DNA from: Diphasiastrum complanatum
Lineage: Eukaryota > Streptophyta > Lycopodiopsida > Lycopodiales > Lycopodiaceae
Direction of reading: 5' to 3'
DNA: 64,000 nucleotides
Assembly: GCA_029204225.1 (NCBI GenBank)
Contig: CM055101.1
Coordinates: 43,475,546-43,539,545 of the forward strand
Shown here piece after piece: positions 1-11,003 of the stretch. Under the pieces are notes generated by a model. The model did no database searches and was not told the origin of the DNA. It worked only from the letters and a program-made list of their open reading frames with translations. Each line of letters begins with the position of its first letter. The stretch's first letter is position 1. The translations under genes were made by a program, and so were the position numbers.

Positions 1-1923
1 GTTAGGGTATTGACTAGCCTCTCCATATTGGTTGGGTGGTTCATGCTCCACAGGTGTCCTTTTGGTTTACATGTGACAGGATTCTTGAAGATCTTCACTT
101 GGCGATCGTTATAATGCTCTTGGCACTTTCGACGAGTGTCCGATTCTTCCTCTCAGCTACACCATTGGACTAAGGTGAGTAGCTGTTTGTGAACTGCTGA
201 TGTATTCCATTGGCTTTGCAGAAGTCCTTGAATTCGGTGGAGATGAATTCTTCCCCTCCATCAGTATGTAGAGCCTTGATCTTTCTCTGGGTCTGATTTT
301 CAGCAGACGCCTTGAACTGCTTGAAGAACTTGAAAGCTTCGGATTTGTTCTTCAGGAAATAAGTTGCAGTTTTTCGAGAGAATCATCAATGAAAGTTAGA
401 AAAGAGTTGAAACAGTCTGCATTGGGCCACAAATGTCTCTATGTACAAGATCAAGCAAACCTTTGGAAGTATGAACTGAATCATAAATATTACGACTTCT
501 AGCATGCTTGCTGATAATACAGCTTTCACATGGAGAAGTTTGCTAATAGAAGGAAGATCTTGCACTATATTCTGAGTCAACATTTGTTGAATACTATTGA
601 AATTTAGATGGCCTAAGCATATCAGTTGATTTAGAAGTGGTGAAGAGCTTTGCTGTTTGTCGAATAAGAGTGACTAAGCTTATACAGATAGCCACATCGT
701 CTACCGAAGGCTAAAACCTTCCTCTACATGCAGAGTATTGTGCAGCCCTCTGTATCAAATTCGATCCTCCGACCAGAATCAGTGATTCTGCTTATCGAAA
801 GCAGATTCTTGGTAAGGTTAGGAACATGAAAAACGTTGGACAACAACTTTACATCACCTTTTTGGAATTCGACTTTGACTATTCCTTCACCTTCGATAGT
901 ATGGGATGAGTTGTCTCCAAGTTGCACAACGCTTGAGTCGGTGAATGGCTTGTAATCCTAGAACTAGTCTCGATGGTGAGTCATGTGTTGAGTTGCTCCG
1001 AAGTCCAAATTCCAGGAGTCGATATCCTGCTGCCCTCCAACCTTGGTCATGAAGGCTGCTTCATTTTCCTCTTGTTCCTGGATCGAGTGATTGGTTGTAG
1101 CAGCATTGGCTTGCTGTTGGAACTGCTTCTTCTTGTCGTTGTTGTACTTCAAAGTTCGATAGTCCTTAATGAGATGGCCAGTCCTCTTACAATATTTGCA
1201 GAATGGTTTTTCTATTGGCTGGAATGATGAAGATCTTGTAGTTGATGGTGTGTTTGATACAGGCTGCTCCATGTTGCTCTTGTCAGTATAGTCTGACTTT
1301 GTAGATCTGTTGGATCTAAACTTTTGATGTTTCTTTGTATATAGAGCCTGAGGATCCGATCCTGAGCTGGAGGAGGAAGCATTCCTTCTAATCTCCTCTT
1401 GTAGTAGCATCGAGATGACTCTTGATAGAGTTAGATGCTGTTGGGTCGAAATAGCCATGTCCCAAGTTTCATAGGCATCAGGGAGACTCGATAATAGAGT
1501 CATTATTGCATCCTTCAATGACTGAGCCGGTTGCAGTCATCTGCTCCATAAGGTTCTTGAAAGTGTTGAGATGGCTTGAAACACTATCTGCATCATACAT
1601 TCTGAGAGTGAAGAATTTCTTCCTCAGATGGAGTTTGGAATTGACATCTCTGATGTCGTAGAGAGTTGCTAGGATGTCCCATGCATCCTTAGCTGTCTGA
1701 GCAACACGAATGTGGCTGATCTGAGAGTCTTTGATGTTGAGAGTGATCCCTCTGTCTCCATTTGGTGATGCTGGCTGCATCAACCTCTGGTTTGACCTCA
1801 GTGCCATCAACGATGTCTCACAGTTCTTTGGCAAGTAGAACTACTCTCATCTTGAACTTCCAGAGATGGTAGTTCTCTCCATTGAGTTTGTCAATCAGAG
1901 ATGAACTAGAAGATGATTGATCC
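1..1923 (-). pseudogene. Ty1/copia gag-pol, 5' part, decayed
   Basis: Read on the minus strand, a copia polyprotein starts at the ATG at 1923-1921 (MDQSSSSSS..., then NGENYHLWKFKMR, a typical copia gag opening). A TGA replaces the expected Trp codon near 1832 (AKEL*DIVDG). A frameshift near 1765 leads into a UBN2-type gag block (AKDAWDILATLYD, LHLRKKFFTLRM), and another near 1510 leads into the gag end (IMTLLSSLPDAYETW). A zinc knuckle follows (CKYCKRTGHLIKDY) whose last Cys is Tyr, then a protease motif reading WNLDFGATQHM where DSGA is expected. The GAG-pre-integrase stretch (724-927) and part of the integrase core (HTDGGEEF, about 240-280) close the copy, which runs off the window. Several stops, shifts and lost key residues show it is dead. 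Confidence 0.9.
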
Positions 1924-2058
1924 ATTCTGGTATAGTTGCGAGATCGTTGGTAGAAACAACGATATCAAAATACTGTTGGCTGCGCACTTGCTGAAATGAG
2001 GTCTTGGTAGAAACAAGACTGATAACCTGCAATAGAAATGCAGGTTACTGAGCCACCC

Positions 2059-2070
2059 GCTCTGATACCA
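2059..2070 (-). promoter_or_regulatory. Primer-binding site of the copia element
   Basis: On the minus strand this reads TGGTATCAGAGC, the usual plant copia primer site complementary to the 3' end of initiator tRNA-Met. It lies directly after ...CCGACA, a plausible LTR end in CA, and about 135 bases before the gag start at 1923. A second copy of the same 12 bases lies at 2143-2154. Confidence 0.75.
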
Positions 2071-2348
2071 TGTCGGATTTGTAGGGATATTGTGAAAGTA
2101 TCGAATGATATCGGATTAAGTTGAGTTCTGATTGAAACAGGAGCTCTGATACCAGATCGATAATGATAGTATGGCAGCGGAAGTAGAACGACGGATGGTG
2201 CGTGGATCGGAAGTGCTGCAGTTACCAGCAAAGACGATCAAGAGGAGTAAACAATAGCAATGTGCAATAGAACAATACAGTAGTGGTGACAAAAACTTGC
2301 ACTCTGATTGATAAGAAAAATGAGTACAAGAGCGTGAAGCAGCACAAG
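2071..2348 (-). repeat. Probable 5' LTR remnant of the copia element
   Basis: This stretch abuts the primer site and precedes gag on the minus strand, so it is where the 5' LTR should be. It has no coding content. The outer edge is not defined; it seems to stop at the inverted repeat beginning at 2349. A second primer-site-like 12-mer at 2143-2154 suggests a rearranged or nested LTR end. Confidence 0.45.
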
Positions 2349-2413
2349 AGAGTTGGCGCAAAAATGTACCTATCGATCCACAGGATCTGTAGGTACATTT
2401 TTGCGCCAACTCT
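2349..2413. repeat. Perfect 23-bp inverted repeat
   Basis: Arms 2349-2371 and 2391-2413 are exact reverse complements (AGAGTTGGCGC... and ...GCGCCAACTCT) around a 19-base loop. The right arm runs directly into the telomere-like tract. Confidence 0.9.
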
Positions 2414-2439
2414 AAACCCTAAACCCTAAACCCTAAACC
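2412..2439. repeat. Interstitial telomere-like repeat (CCCTAAA)n
   Basis: About four uninterrupted copies of the plant telomere unit CCCTAAA. It sits between two perfect palindromic structures. Confidence 0.9.
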
Positions 2440-2470
2440 GCAAAAGCTATATATAGCTTTTGCGGTTTAG
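2433..2470. repeat. 38-bp perfect palindrome
   Basis: The sequence from CTAAACCGCAAAAGC to its mirror GCTTTTGCGGTTTAG has no loop and is centred on TATATA. Its left arm overlaps the last telomere-like unit. Such a perfect palindrome would extrude as a cruciform. Confidence 0.9.
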
Positions 2471-2899
2471 AATTCCTGTAGGTAAACTCCTCCTCTGTAC
2501 CTATAGATCTCCAAACTCTTGGAGAGGAGCTGTAGTGCGTAGGAGTTGGAGGTGGGAGAAGGGGCCTTAGTTAAGTTTAATGTTCCTTTGGGGTCCAAGG
2601 GCCAGGCGGCACTATGCGGTGGTCCCACATGGTGAGTAGGGTCTAGAAAGGACACTTGGGATCCTTTTTGGGCCCCACTTGTCCTTTTTGCATGAGGTTG
2701 GAGAGGAGCTTTGGGGGGGGGGGGTAAAGGAGGTACATTCACCTTCCTCTACCCCATTCTCAAAGTTGCTTGTAGAGTTTTTGAGTTCTCAAGCTTATTT
2801 GTTTCTTGAGGCCTTCTTCTCTAGTTTTTAGTTTTTAACGGTTTTGATACTGTTGTTCTCCGTTTTTCCTCTAGTTTGCTGCTACGTACTGCTTTTGCC
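2471..2899. other. Leader region upstream of the gypsy gag, no gene
   Basis: No coding content is supported. It contains a 12-G run at 2713-2724 and lies just upstream of the gypsy gag ATG, so it may include remains of its LTR or leader. No primer site was recognised. Confidence 0.35.
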
Positions 2900-5356
2900 A
2901 TGGACACTCCTATGGAAGAAACACGAGCTCCAAGTCCCGTCGGGACTGATATGGAGAATATGACGCGTGCAATTAATTTGTTGCAGCAACAAATTGTTGA
3001 CATGCGGGCTAAACATGAACGGGCGGAGGCCGAAATGCGGGCTATGTCCCAATCTCGGCAAGCACTCCTCAACCCGATGTTTACTCCGGAGTTTTTCACC
3101 GGAGAGAAAAAGGATAGACACGAAGATGTAGTCTTGGCCTGGTTTGATCAATGGACTTCACATTTTTCCATGCACGATCTACCAGATAGCTCGCGGATTT
3201 CTACGGCCATCATGTTTTTACGTGGTAAAGCGTACTCATGGTGGCAGGATCTTGAAGATCAAGCTACGGTCCCAACTACTTGGGATGATTTCCAGGTAGC
3301 CTTTAAGGCTGCCTTTATTTTATGCCTGTCCTTGACGATGTTGAATATTATTGTTGATTTGCCACGTTGCAAATGGGAACGAAGCCCTTGGACGTCTATC
3401 TGGAAGACTTCCACGTCTATCTGGAAGACTTTCAAGAGGCTGCTTCGCAGTTATTTAACCGTGCGTACTCCTTAAGCTGCATTTCATATTGGGCTTGGCC
3501 AAAGAATATCAGTTGGGGGTCCGTCACAATCAGCCACAATCCTTAGAGGATGCCCCGTGCGTTTCGCTCAGATTTTCGACGACACGCACACTGTGACCCG
3601 CAAAGAGCAGCAAAGGACGAGATCCAAAGACAAACCCTCTACGGGCCCTCCTTTCAAAAAGGGCAAGGAGCGAGTGGTTGATGAAGCTTCCCCTTCGAGA
3701 AAGAAAAAGAAGCGGCCTCGGTTGGAGAGGGCTGACTTTGATAAGGACGGGTTGTGTTTCTCCTGCATGGAGAAGGGGCACCTTTCCAAGGGATGCCCGA
3801 AGAGATGGAAGAAGGGTGGTTGCTCCTTTAAGTCACCAGGTAATTCTTCTATTTCTTGCATTATGTTTCTTTCAAAGATGAAACAGTTTGTATGAATTGT
3901 TGTTTTAACATTGCGGGTTTTGGACCCCACGACCTCATTCGTATGAGTGGGTTCGTAGGTAGCCAACCCGTGAGTGCTCTTTTTGACGACGGTTCTACGC
4001 ATAATTTTATTAATGATAAGTTGGTGCAGAAGCTGCAGTTAGCAACCGTACCAAGTGACCACAAATATGTCGTTAGGATGGCAGCTGGTGGGGAGCAGCA
4101 GGTCTGGGACCACTTTGTCCCCCACGTGCCGTTGAGGATTCAAAACTATGTAGATAGTTTATCTTTTCATGTTATGAATCTTGATAAGGTAGATTAAATC
4201 CTCGATAAACAGTGGCTTTATGCTAGGAATGAGACCTTAAAGAAAGATTATGTTTCTCATAGTATCTCTTTCTTGCATAATGACTCATTGGTTTGTCTTA
4301 TAGGCGATGAGTCTGATCTACCTCTTATGTTATCTGAAAGATGAATCGTACATGGATGCTTTTTGGTACTCATAATTTCAATGTTGATGTTTCGTCTTTC
4401 CCTAAAGCATTGTCTTTTTCTGATTTCAATCTAGAATCTTCGCCTGAGGGCAAAATCTTTAAGAGACTTAGGGAGGAATATAAGGATATATTTCCTGAGC
4501 AGTTGCCTGAAGGTCTTTCCCCTCACGGGGAGTAGACCATCACATAGATCTTCTTCCCGACAGCTCTCTTGTATCGCTTTTTCCCTACAGGATGAGCCCT
4601 AAGGAAGAAGATGAAGTTGCTAGTCAACTTAAGGAGTTATTACATTACGTAAGTGTCATATTAGACCCAATAAAGTTTCTTGGGGAGCTCCTGTTTTGTT
4701 AAACAGCAAGAAAGATGGCGGTATTCGTCTTTGTGTCGATTACAAAAAGCTTAATAAAATGACAATCATGAACCGTTATCCCTTACCTCGGATGGACAAC
4801 TTAATGGACCGATTGAATGATGCAAAGTATTTCACCAAATTGAACCTTAGGTCGGGATACCATCAAATTAGAATTCATGAGGGAGATGTTTCCAAAACTG
4901 GTTTTCGTTCTAGGTATGTCCATTACGAATTTTTAGTTTTACCCTTTGGTCTAACTAATGCCCCGACAACCTTCCAACAGATGATGAACGATATTCTTCG
5001 TCCATATCTAGGGAAGTTTCTCGTGGTATTTTTGGATGACATTCTAATTTATAGTAAGGAGCACGAGGCGCATTTGCATACAGTCTTAGATAATCTAAGG
5101 CAGGCAAAGCTTTATGCTAAGGAGTCTAAGTGTGAGTTTTTTAGATAAGACTCAAGTACTTGGGACATATCGTTTTTGATCGAGGTCTTGAAATCGATTA
5201 CGATAAAGTCCAGAAAGTTCGTGACTGGCCTATCTTGAAAACCATTAGGGAAGTTAAATCTTTTTTGGGCTTCACGGAGTTTTTCCATAAATTCATTAAA
5301 TACTATGCCTTAATTGCATTGCCTCGAACCAAACTTTCGATCCAACATGAAGTAGA
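2900..5356 (+). pseudogene. Ty3/gypsy gag-pol, truncated and broken
   Basis: The gag starts at ATG 2900 (MDTPMEETRAPSPV) with a coiled segment, then the retrotransposon gag core (FTGEKKDRHEDVVLAWFDQW, FLRGKAYSWWQDL). After a frameshift near 3330 and a stop, a zinc knuckle appears (CFSCMEKGHLSKGCPKR, about 3755-3810). The aspartic protease follows near 3970-4040 as ALFDDGSTHNFIND, where the family has D-S-G. Reverse transcriptase spans about 4690-5146, with FLDDILIYS at the YVDD box; the first catalytic Asp is Asn ([11 protein letters not shown]). A short RNase H-proximal stretch (SFLGFTEFFHKFIKYY) ends near 5345. RNase H, integrase and the 3' LTR are missing, the sequence changing abruptly at about 5357. 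Confidence 0.92.
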
Positions 5357-6530
5357 GTAGGTGAAGATGAGTATCAAACCTAATAAATCCAGCCCTCTTG
5401 AGTCCATAACAAACCTCAATAAACTCACCAATGAGATCTCCCTTGCCTTGAAAAAATTGCCCCTCGATTTGCTCCATGTAATCTTCTCCAACCAACCTTT
5501 TGCCATCTCGATCATGAGTGCTCAATTCACAATCATAGAATCCTTTGAGTTGATGAAGAGATGTGAGATCCATGCCTTGGATCTTCCCAAGAACCAATCT
5601 TCCATTGCTCTTTCCTTCATAGGACTCCCTCTTAATGATTGCATCATAAGAAGTAAAAACCTCAAAGACATTAGAAGCCATGAAAAAATCATTAGTAATA
5701 TAAGGCTGATTGAAGTACTCTCTTTTTTCAAACAAGAACTTCTATTCAATGGTTTAAGTAATGACTCATATGATAATGAATCTTCCTCACTATCATTCAC
5801 AATGACATCATTCAAAGTACATCCTACTTTGAACACTTCACATACTTCTCTTCTTCTTGACTTGTGACTATCTCCGTCACCAACTCTCTTGATAGAACCA
5901 TTTGATCTACTCTCTTTATGAAAACATGTGACTCCACTTGCTGGAAAAATGACTTGGTAGAATCATAACAAAGAAATTTAAAAGAACCACCTCCTTCATG
6001 AATGCACCTAGCAACATTTTTTTCCATATGATCAAAGAAATTATTAACAACTACCTTTTCCAAGGAAGAACCTTCACCACCTCCATTGATGAAGTCAGCT
6101 CTTTCCTTACCTTTTGCATGCTTGCACTGGCCATGAAGAGCCATTGAAGAGCCATCATTATCCTCATAACTAGCCAAGTTAGCACAAAGATGAACATTTC
6201 CAAAAAGCATATTAGATCTTGATCTAGATCTAGCATAAAGAAGCTTGTTAGACTTTGCATAAGATCCACCAATTTTATTGATGCTAAAAGGGAACTTTGG
6301 AAAGTTGAGACCAATCTCCTTTTCCATTCCATCCTTTTTGTTATCCATAACAAAAGCATCAAGCTTGAAAAGTCTACCTTGTCTATTGCCCCTAGCAACC
6401 AAGATTTCTTCCTTTGTAATGAAACAAACATCACCACCAAACTTTACCATGTATCCTTTCTCTATCGTTTGACCACAACACTTAACAAATTCTTTGAGTG
6501 AATGGAACAAAATCAATTGCACAAGATTTC
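5357..6530 (-). pseudogene. Retroelement debris with copia pre-integrase motif
   Basis: The minus strand holds a 232-codon open stretch (6522-5824). Early on it has EFVKCCGQTIEKGYMVKFGG and VARGNRQGRLFKLDAFV, which resembles the GAG-pre-integrase/protease-end block of copia polyproteins. The rest and the next minus frame (5735-5310; SNGRLVLGKIQGMDLTSLHQ) are acidic or polar and not recognised. It abuts the broken gypsy RT at 5357, so one of the two probably inserted into or recombined with the other. No LTR was identified. Confidence 0.5.
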
Positions 6531-6611
6531 TATTGCATAGGCTCTATCATTCCTTATGAGTAGAAGCAATTAGAAGTCAATTTGAATCTGATTTTTCCAG
6601 TGCATGGTTAG

Positions 6612-6742
6612 TGCAAGTCATTGCATATTGTTGCATGAGCTTGCATGTTCCTTAAACATTCTTGCATGTCATTTCATGTTGTTGCATGAGCTTGGATGTT
6701 GCTTAAACGTTCTTGCATGTCAATGCATGTTGTTGCATGAGG
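6612..6742. repeat. 51-bp tandem repeat, about 2.5 copies
   Basis: Units start at 6624, 6675 and 6726, each opening with CAT(A/G)TTGTTGCATGAG and closing with TTCTTGCATGTCA. Copies differ at a few sites. It lies just upstream of the hAT element. Confidence 0.85.
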
Positions 6743-7255
6743 TCTTTTAAGCCTCGAGGCAACTTGTGGGCTTATTAGATCCAAGATCCTCAAGCTTCCC
6801 CTAAACTTTGGTGTCTCGAATTGTGTTTTTTCACGCTCTAGGCTACCCTGATTTGCAGCACATTGAATATTTAATGTTTCTGTTTGATTCATTTCTTATG
6901 TACTATCCTAATAGTATGTAAATGATATTCAAACCATAGTTGCACTACGATTCTGAATCGCAGTTTAGAATCGCAATTCGGAATTTTCCTAGAATCGTTT
7001 TTTTTTTTTGATTTTTTTTTTGGAAATCTGGGTATTAGATGAAAGCTCTAATTAAGAGCATTATTGCTGTGTAGTTTGCCAAATTTTTCAGGTACCGGAT
7101 GGTCCAGTTCAGGTGCATTAATCCATGTTGGATTCTGTCAAGGATAAAAATTCAAAACTAACCTCTAGCTGTTCGTTACAATCACAGATGGTCCCAGTGG
7201 GACAGAGACAGAGAATTGTAGAGCAATTGTACCTTGCTTTTTGCTTCGTGGGGGG

Positions 7256-7335
7256 CTGCCCCCCGACCCCCCCCTGCTCCCCCCTGGACCCCCCCGGCGA
7301 CAGTAGCAGGGGGGGGGGGTGCTGCCCCTGCACGT
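7256..7335. repeat. G/C-homopolymer-rich segment with fold-back potential
   Basis: Runs of C (six to eight) recur on the plus strand, followed by a run of ten G and GCTGCCCC. Several G tracts on the minus strand could form a G-quadruplex, and the C and G runs could pair as a hairpin. It lies in the 5' leader of the hAT element. Confidence 0.7.
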
Positions 7336-7627
7336 AGATAAAATTGGGCTCCAAATGCGCGCCGAGAAGGGCCCAATATTTATGCCCCCAACTGTATGCA
7401 CATTGCACTCACATCTCCAGTGAAATGATTGCAAAAGTGATCATCATCCATAGAGTTGATAGTTTGGGCTGTATACAGCATTAACAATTACTGAGAACCA
7501 GAGCAAATAACAACCAAATAGCTACTGACTTTTATCTGTCTGTGCCCTATTTACTGCACTTCTGGGAGGCAAAACGCTGGTTTGACCATTGCTCCCCTAA
7601 AAAAATTTCAGCCATAAGCTATTTTTG

Positions 7628-7628
<1 letters not shown>

Positions 7629-7683
<55 letters not shown>

Positions 7684-7692
7684 ATATATATG
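7629..7692. repeat. (TA)n microsatellite
   Basis: About 60 bases of nearly pure TA repeat, interrupted once, upstream of the hAT transposase gene. Confidence 0.95.
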
Positions 7693-8091
7693 TATCATAG
7701 GTTACCGCGGGACCGTACTGGTACTACGGTACCACAATATAATAATATTTTTAATATTTAATATTTTTTTTAATTTTTTTGACCTAAATCTACCCGCCCC
7801 CCTCGCATCTTCTCTGAAATTCTTTTGCGCCCTCGCTGCCCTGCCTTCGCTACTGTTTTTGCCTGCCTGCCTTTGCTGCCTTGCGTCGCCCTTCGCCCAT
7901 GCAATGCCCTGTTTGCTGCCTTGCGTCACCCTTCGCCCATGCAATGCCCTGCCTTGCATCTGATTTGCTTCGCCTTGCCTTCGCCCATTTTCAGCGTCTC
8001 TCCAACAGTGAACCCTACTGTTTTTTTTCCAACTTTCCATCCTTCCAGCTTTAGCTTCATCTGCATTTTTTCCCTAGTTTTCTCCATCACA

Positions 8092-10474
8092 ATGGTGCAG
8101 TTCGACCTTTCCGATCTGTGGGACGAGGTGAACGTTGTCAGGCGGGTCCGACAAGACCAACAAGACCGGTCAGAAGGTCGTGCGTTGCCGATACTGCCTA
8201 GTCGAATTTGTTGCGTCCCTCACTCGCCGGCCACGTCTTGTGGCGGGGGAGAACACCATTTCGGAGGGCGTTCTCCGGTTTTGCACCGCTCCTTATGTGG
8301 CTGACCCAGAGTTGCTGCCTGCTTGGCTGGCACGCACGAGGAGAGGGAGTGCATTCTCGTCCCGTCCCATTGCTCCTCATCCCCCTCAGACAGTTCCACC
8401 ACACGCACCCCCATCTGCACCCATTCCGGTGGATCCCGTCCCCTCGCGTCCGCCAGTTGCCACTACGGTTCCACCACCACGTCCTGTTGCTCGCACGCCC
8501 CCAGTTTACGATTTTCTCATGGACTCTCCGCCACCCGAGCAGGCCCAGGATGCTAGTGACGAGGCCTTCGAGGATGTTGAGGAGATCCCTCCCTCCCTTC
8601 GTTCCCATCCGGATGATGTCCTTAGCCAACAGTTTTCGTATCCCATGCCAGATGTTGCCCCTCCAGTGTACCCCACTTATGTTGCTGCACCCATCCGTGC
8701 CAGTGCATCCCACTCTCCCCATCCCACGTCTACAGCCGATGCATCCACTAGTGCCCAGCCTGTCGCGTCATCATCCATTCCCGTCACGGTTGATGCACCA
8801 TGCTGGAGGTCCACTACCCGTCGCCCACCAGCAGGGAGAGCCCTTACACAGCAGACCATTCGCGGCGTGCATCAGCCGCACATGGACAGAGAGGCCACAC
8901 AGGTCGTGGCCAGTTTGATATATGAGCTGAACCTTCCTTTTGCCATCACCGATTTTGAGCCTTTCAGAAGGGTATTCCGCCTTGCACAGTCTGTCAGCCC
9001 TAGCTGGAGAGTCCCTAGTTCAGAGGTTGTTTGCACACACATGCTGAGAGATAGGGTCGAGTCCTTGTCTAGAGAGATGGAGCCTCTACGCCGCCACTGG
9101 GCCACATATGGATGCAGCATCATGTCCGATGGCTGGACTGATGTCAGGAGGAGGCTGACCTCAACATCTTGGTCTCCAGCTGCATGGGTACAGAATTTTT
9201 GAGAGCCGTGGATTGCAGTTGAGGGGGGAGAGTCATATCTGCAGAGTTCATGTATGACGTCATTAGGTCTTCCATCCTGTCCATAGGCCCCCCAGCATGT
9301 CGTTACGGTGGTGACGGACAATGCCACCAACTGCGTTCAGATGGGTGTCCTGCTAGAGGTCGAGTTCCCTCACATCGTCCATACCCCCTGTGCAGCGCAC
9401 GACATAGACCTTCTCATGGGGGACATAGGTGCAGTTCCCTGGGTTAGAGCCATCGTCCGCAAGGCCCTCTTCCTGGTGACTTTTGTCACCAGAAAGAGGC
9501 GTGTTCTTGCCATGTTCCGGGTGTTCAGCCATTTGGACCTCCAGAAGCCAGCCCCCACACGCTTTGCTTTCGACTTGGTGGTGATCGACCGTCTGATCAG
9601 GTGCAGGGCACAACTTCTACAGATGGTTGCCAACGATCTTTGGCGTGCCAGTACGTTTCAGCACACTGAGGATGGGGAGCACTTTTCTTCCACGGTGAGG
9701 GGAGAGCAGTTCTGGAGGGATGTGCAGACATTGTCAGGACTTTTTCGACCACTCTACATTGTGCTTCGCATGGCTGACAGCGAGGGGTTCACACTTGGAC
9801 TAGTGTATGAGCTCGTGGACCGGATCAGACAATTCCTGCAGCTGCCCATCTTACAGCCAGAGAGGTAAGCAGTATAGTAATGTAATTGGTCTTTATCTTT
9901 TCAGTGGTTGCTAGTTTGTTTTTTTGTCGATGTTACGTTTTTTCCGTAATTCGTGTAGGATGACGGAGCTGAAGTTCATTTGGGAGACGCGGTGGAACTA
10001 CTTTCACAGGAGTATCCACAGCGTTGCATACATCTTGCATCCCCTCTTCCTCTCTCCGACACAGATATCAGACAGGGAGCTCGAGTCGGATTGGCTTGAG
10101 TACATATATAGGGTGGGTCCACACATTGGCTTGGATCCTATCATACTCATGGAGGAGCTAGCTGCATTTCGTTTCGGCATGGGCACGTTCGGTCACCCGG
10201 CTGCTCAGGATCCTGAGGATGATGCCGATGCCGATGAGACCACCACCCTCCCTGCTAACGTGCCATTGCCCTCCTCTGATGATGAGCTCACATATGATTC
10301 AGACGAGACAGTCGACCTAGCAAGGGTTGGTCCACGTGCCCCACCCAGTACCCCCGCATCACGCCCCCTTTTAGATGATGGCTGGTCAGAGTTTGCGAGG
10401 GAGACAGAGGCTGCTGCCCAGAGACAGATAGTGCAGAGACGACTCAGAGCATCACAGGCAGGCAGTTCTTCCTA
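8092..10474 (+). pseudogene. hAT transposase (BED finger, DUF659-type), broken
   Basis: The best start is ATG 8092 (MVQFDLSDLWDEVN); a one-base shift just after it is needed to enter the long frame at 8135. A BED-type finger comes first (VRCRYCLVEF...), then a Pro/Ser-rich linker (about 8370-8860), then a DUF659-like block with GCSIMSDGWTDVRRR near 9110-9155. A one-base loss near 9153 and later a one-base gain near 9290 enclose a shifted stretch that would also contain a TGA. The hAT core resumes (TVVTDNATNCVQM, HTPCAAHDIDLLMGDIG) to about 9866. A GT...AG intron fits 9867-9958; the next exon gives MTELKFIWETRWNYF and an acidic tail ending at 10474. The hAT dimerisation motif is weak. Confidence 0.85.
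9867..9958 (+). other. Predicted intron in hAT transposase
   Basis: The coding frame ends ...LQPER at a GTAAGC donor and resumes after a pyrimidine-rich stretch and TGTAG acceptor with MTELKFIWETRW. The intervening 92 bases are T-rich and contain stops. Confidence 0.6.
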
Positions 10475-10884
10475 GAGACCCCCCCGTGGCAGAGGGAGAC
10501 CCCCAGGCAAGAGTGTACCGCAGAGGGTTCCTTCCGGCAGACCCAGAGGCAGGCCAGCCAAGAGGGGACGCACTGATGATTTTTCTAGTCGTCTCTTGGC
10601 AGGCGTTGGCCCAGACTTACAGGAGTTCCAGATGCCTCCAGACTCCCAGCCAGACTTTGTATTTGACACCCCTGGAGATGCGTCTGGCACGCAAAGGGAT
10701 GATTTTTTTAGCACAGACTTGTAGATACTGATACACATTTTAGCATCATGTACAGTGGCATCAGATGAGATGTATATATTTTTTTACAGTATATTTGTGT
10801 CATGGCCAATTTACCGTGGTTGCTTACAAATGGTTAGCTCTCTGAAGTTTGAATGGCCAATCAGAAATGGTTTGCTCCGTGCAA

Positions 10885-10887
<3 letters not shown>

Positions 10888-10927
<40 letters not shown>
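10888..10927. repeat. (GA)n microsatellite
   Basis: Forty bases of uninterrupted GA repeat in the 3' part of the hAT element. Confidence 0.95.
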
Positions 10928-10929
<2 letters not shown>

Positions 10930-10977
10930 AGCACATCTGCATCTCATTCAAAACATATGCATCATGTTCAACCATGT

Positions 10978-11003
10978 AACCCTAAACCCTAAACCCTAAA
11001 CCC
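10978..11003. repeat. Interstitial telomere-like repeat
   Basis: About 3.7 copies of CCCTAAA inside the hAT element. A shorter AACCCTAAACC occurs again near 11808. Confidence 0.85.

Noticed and set aside
6603-6745. CRISPR-like array
   Set aside because: The 51-bp units are contiguous without unique spacers, so this is a minisatellite.
7165-7434. Gly/Pro-rich protein on the minus strand
   Set aside because: Translation of the G/C-homopolymer block in the hAT leader; all frames look similar and no motif is present.
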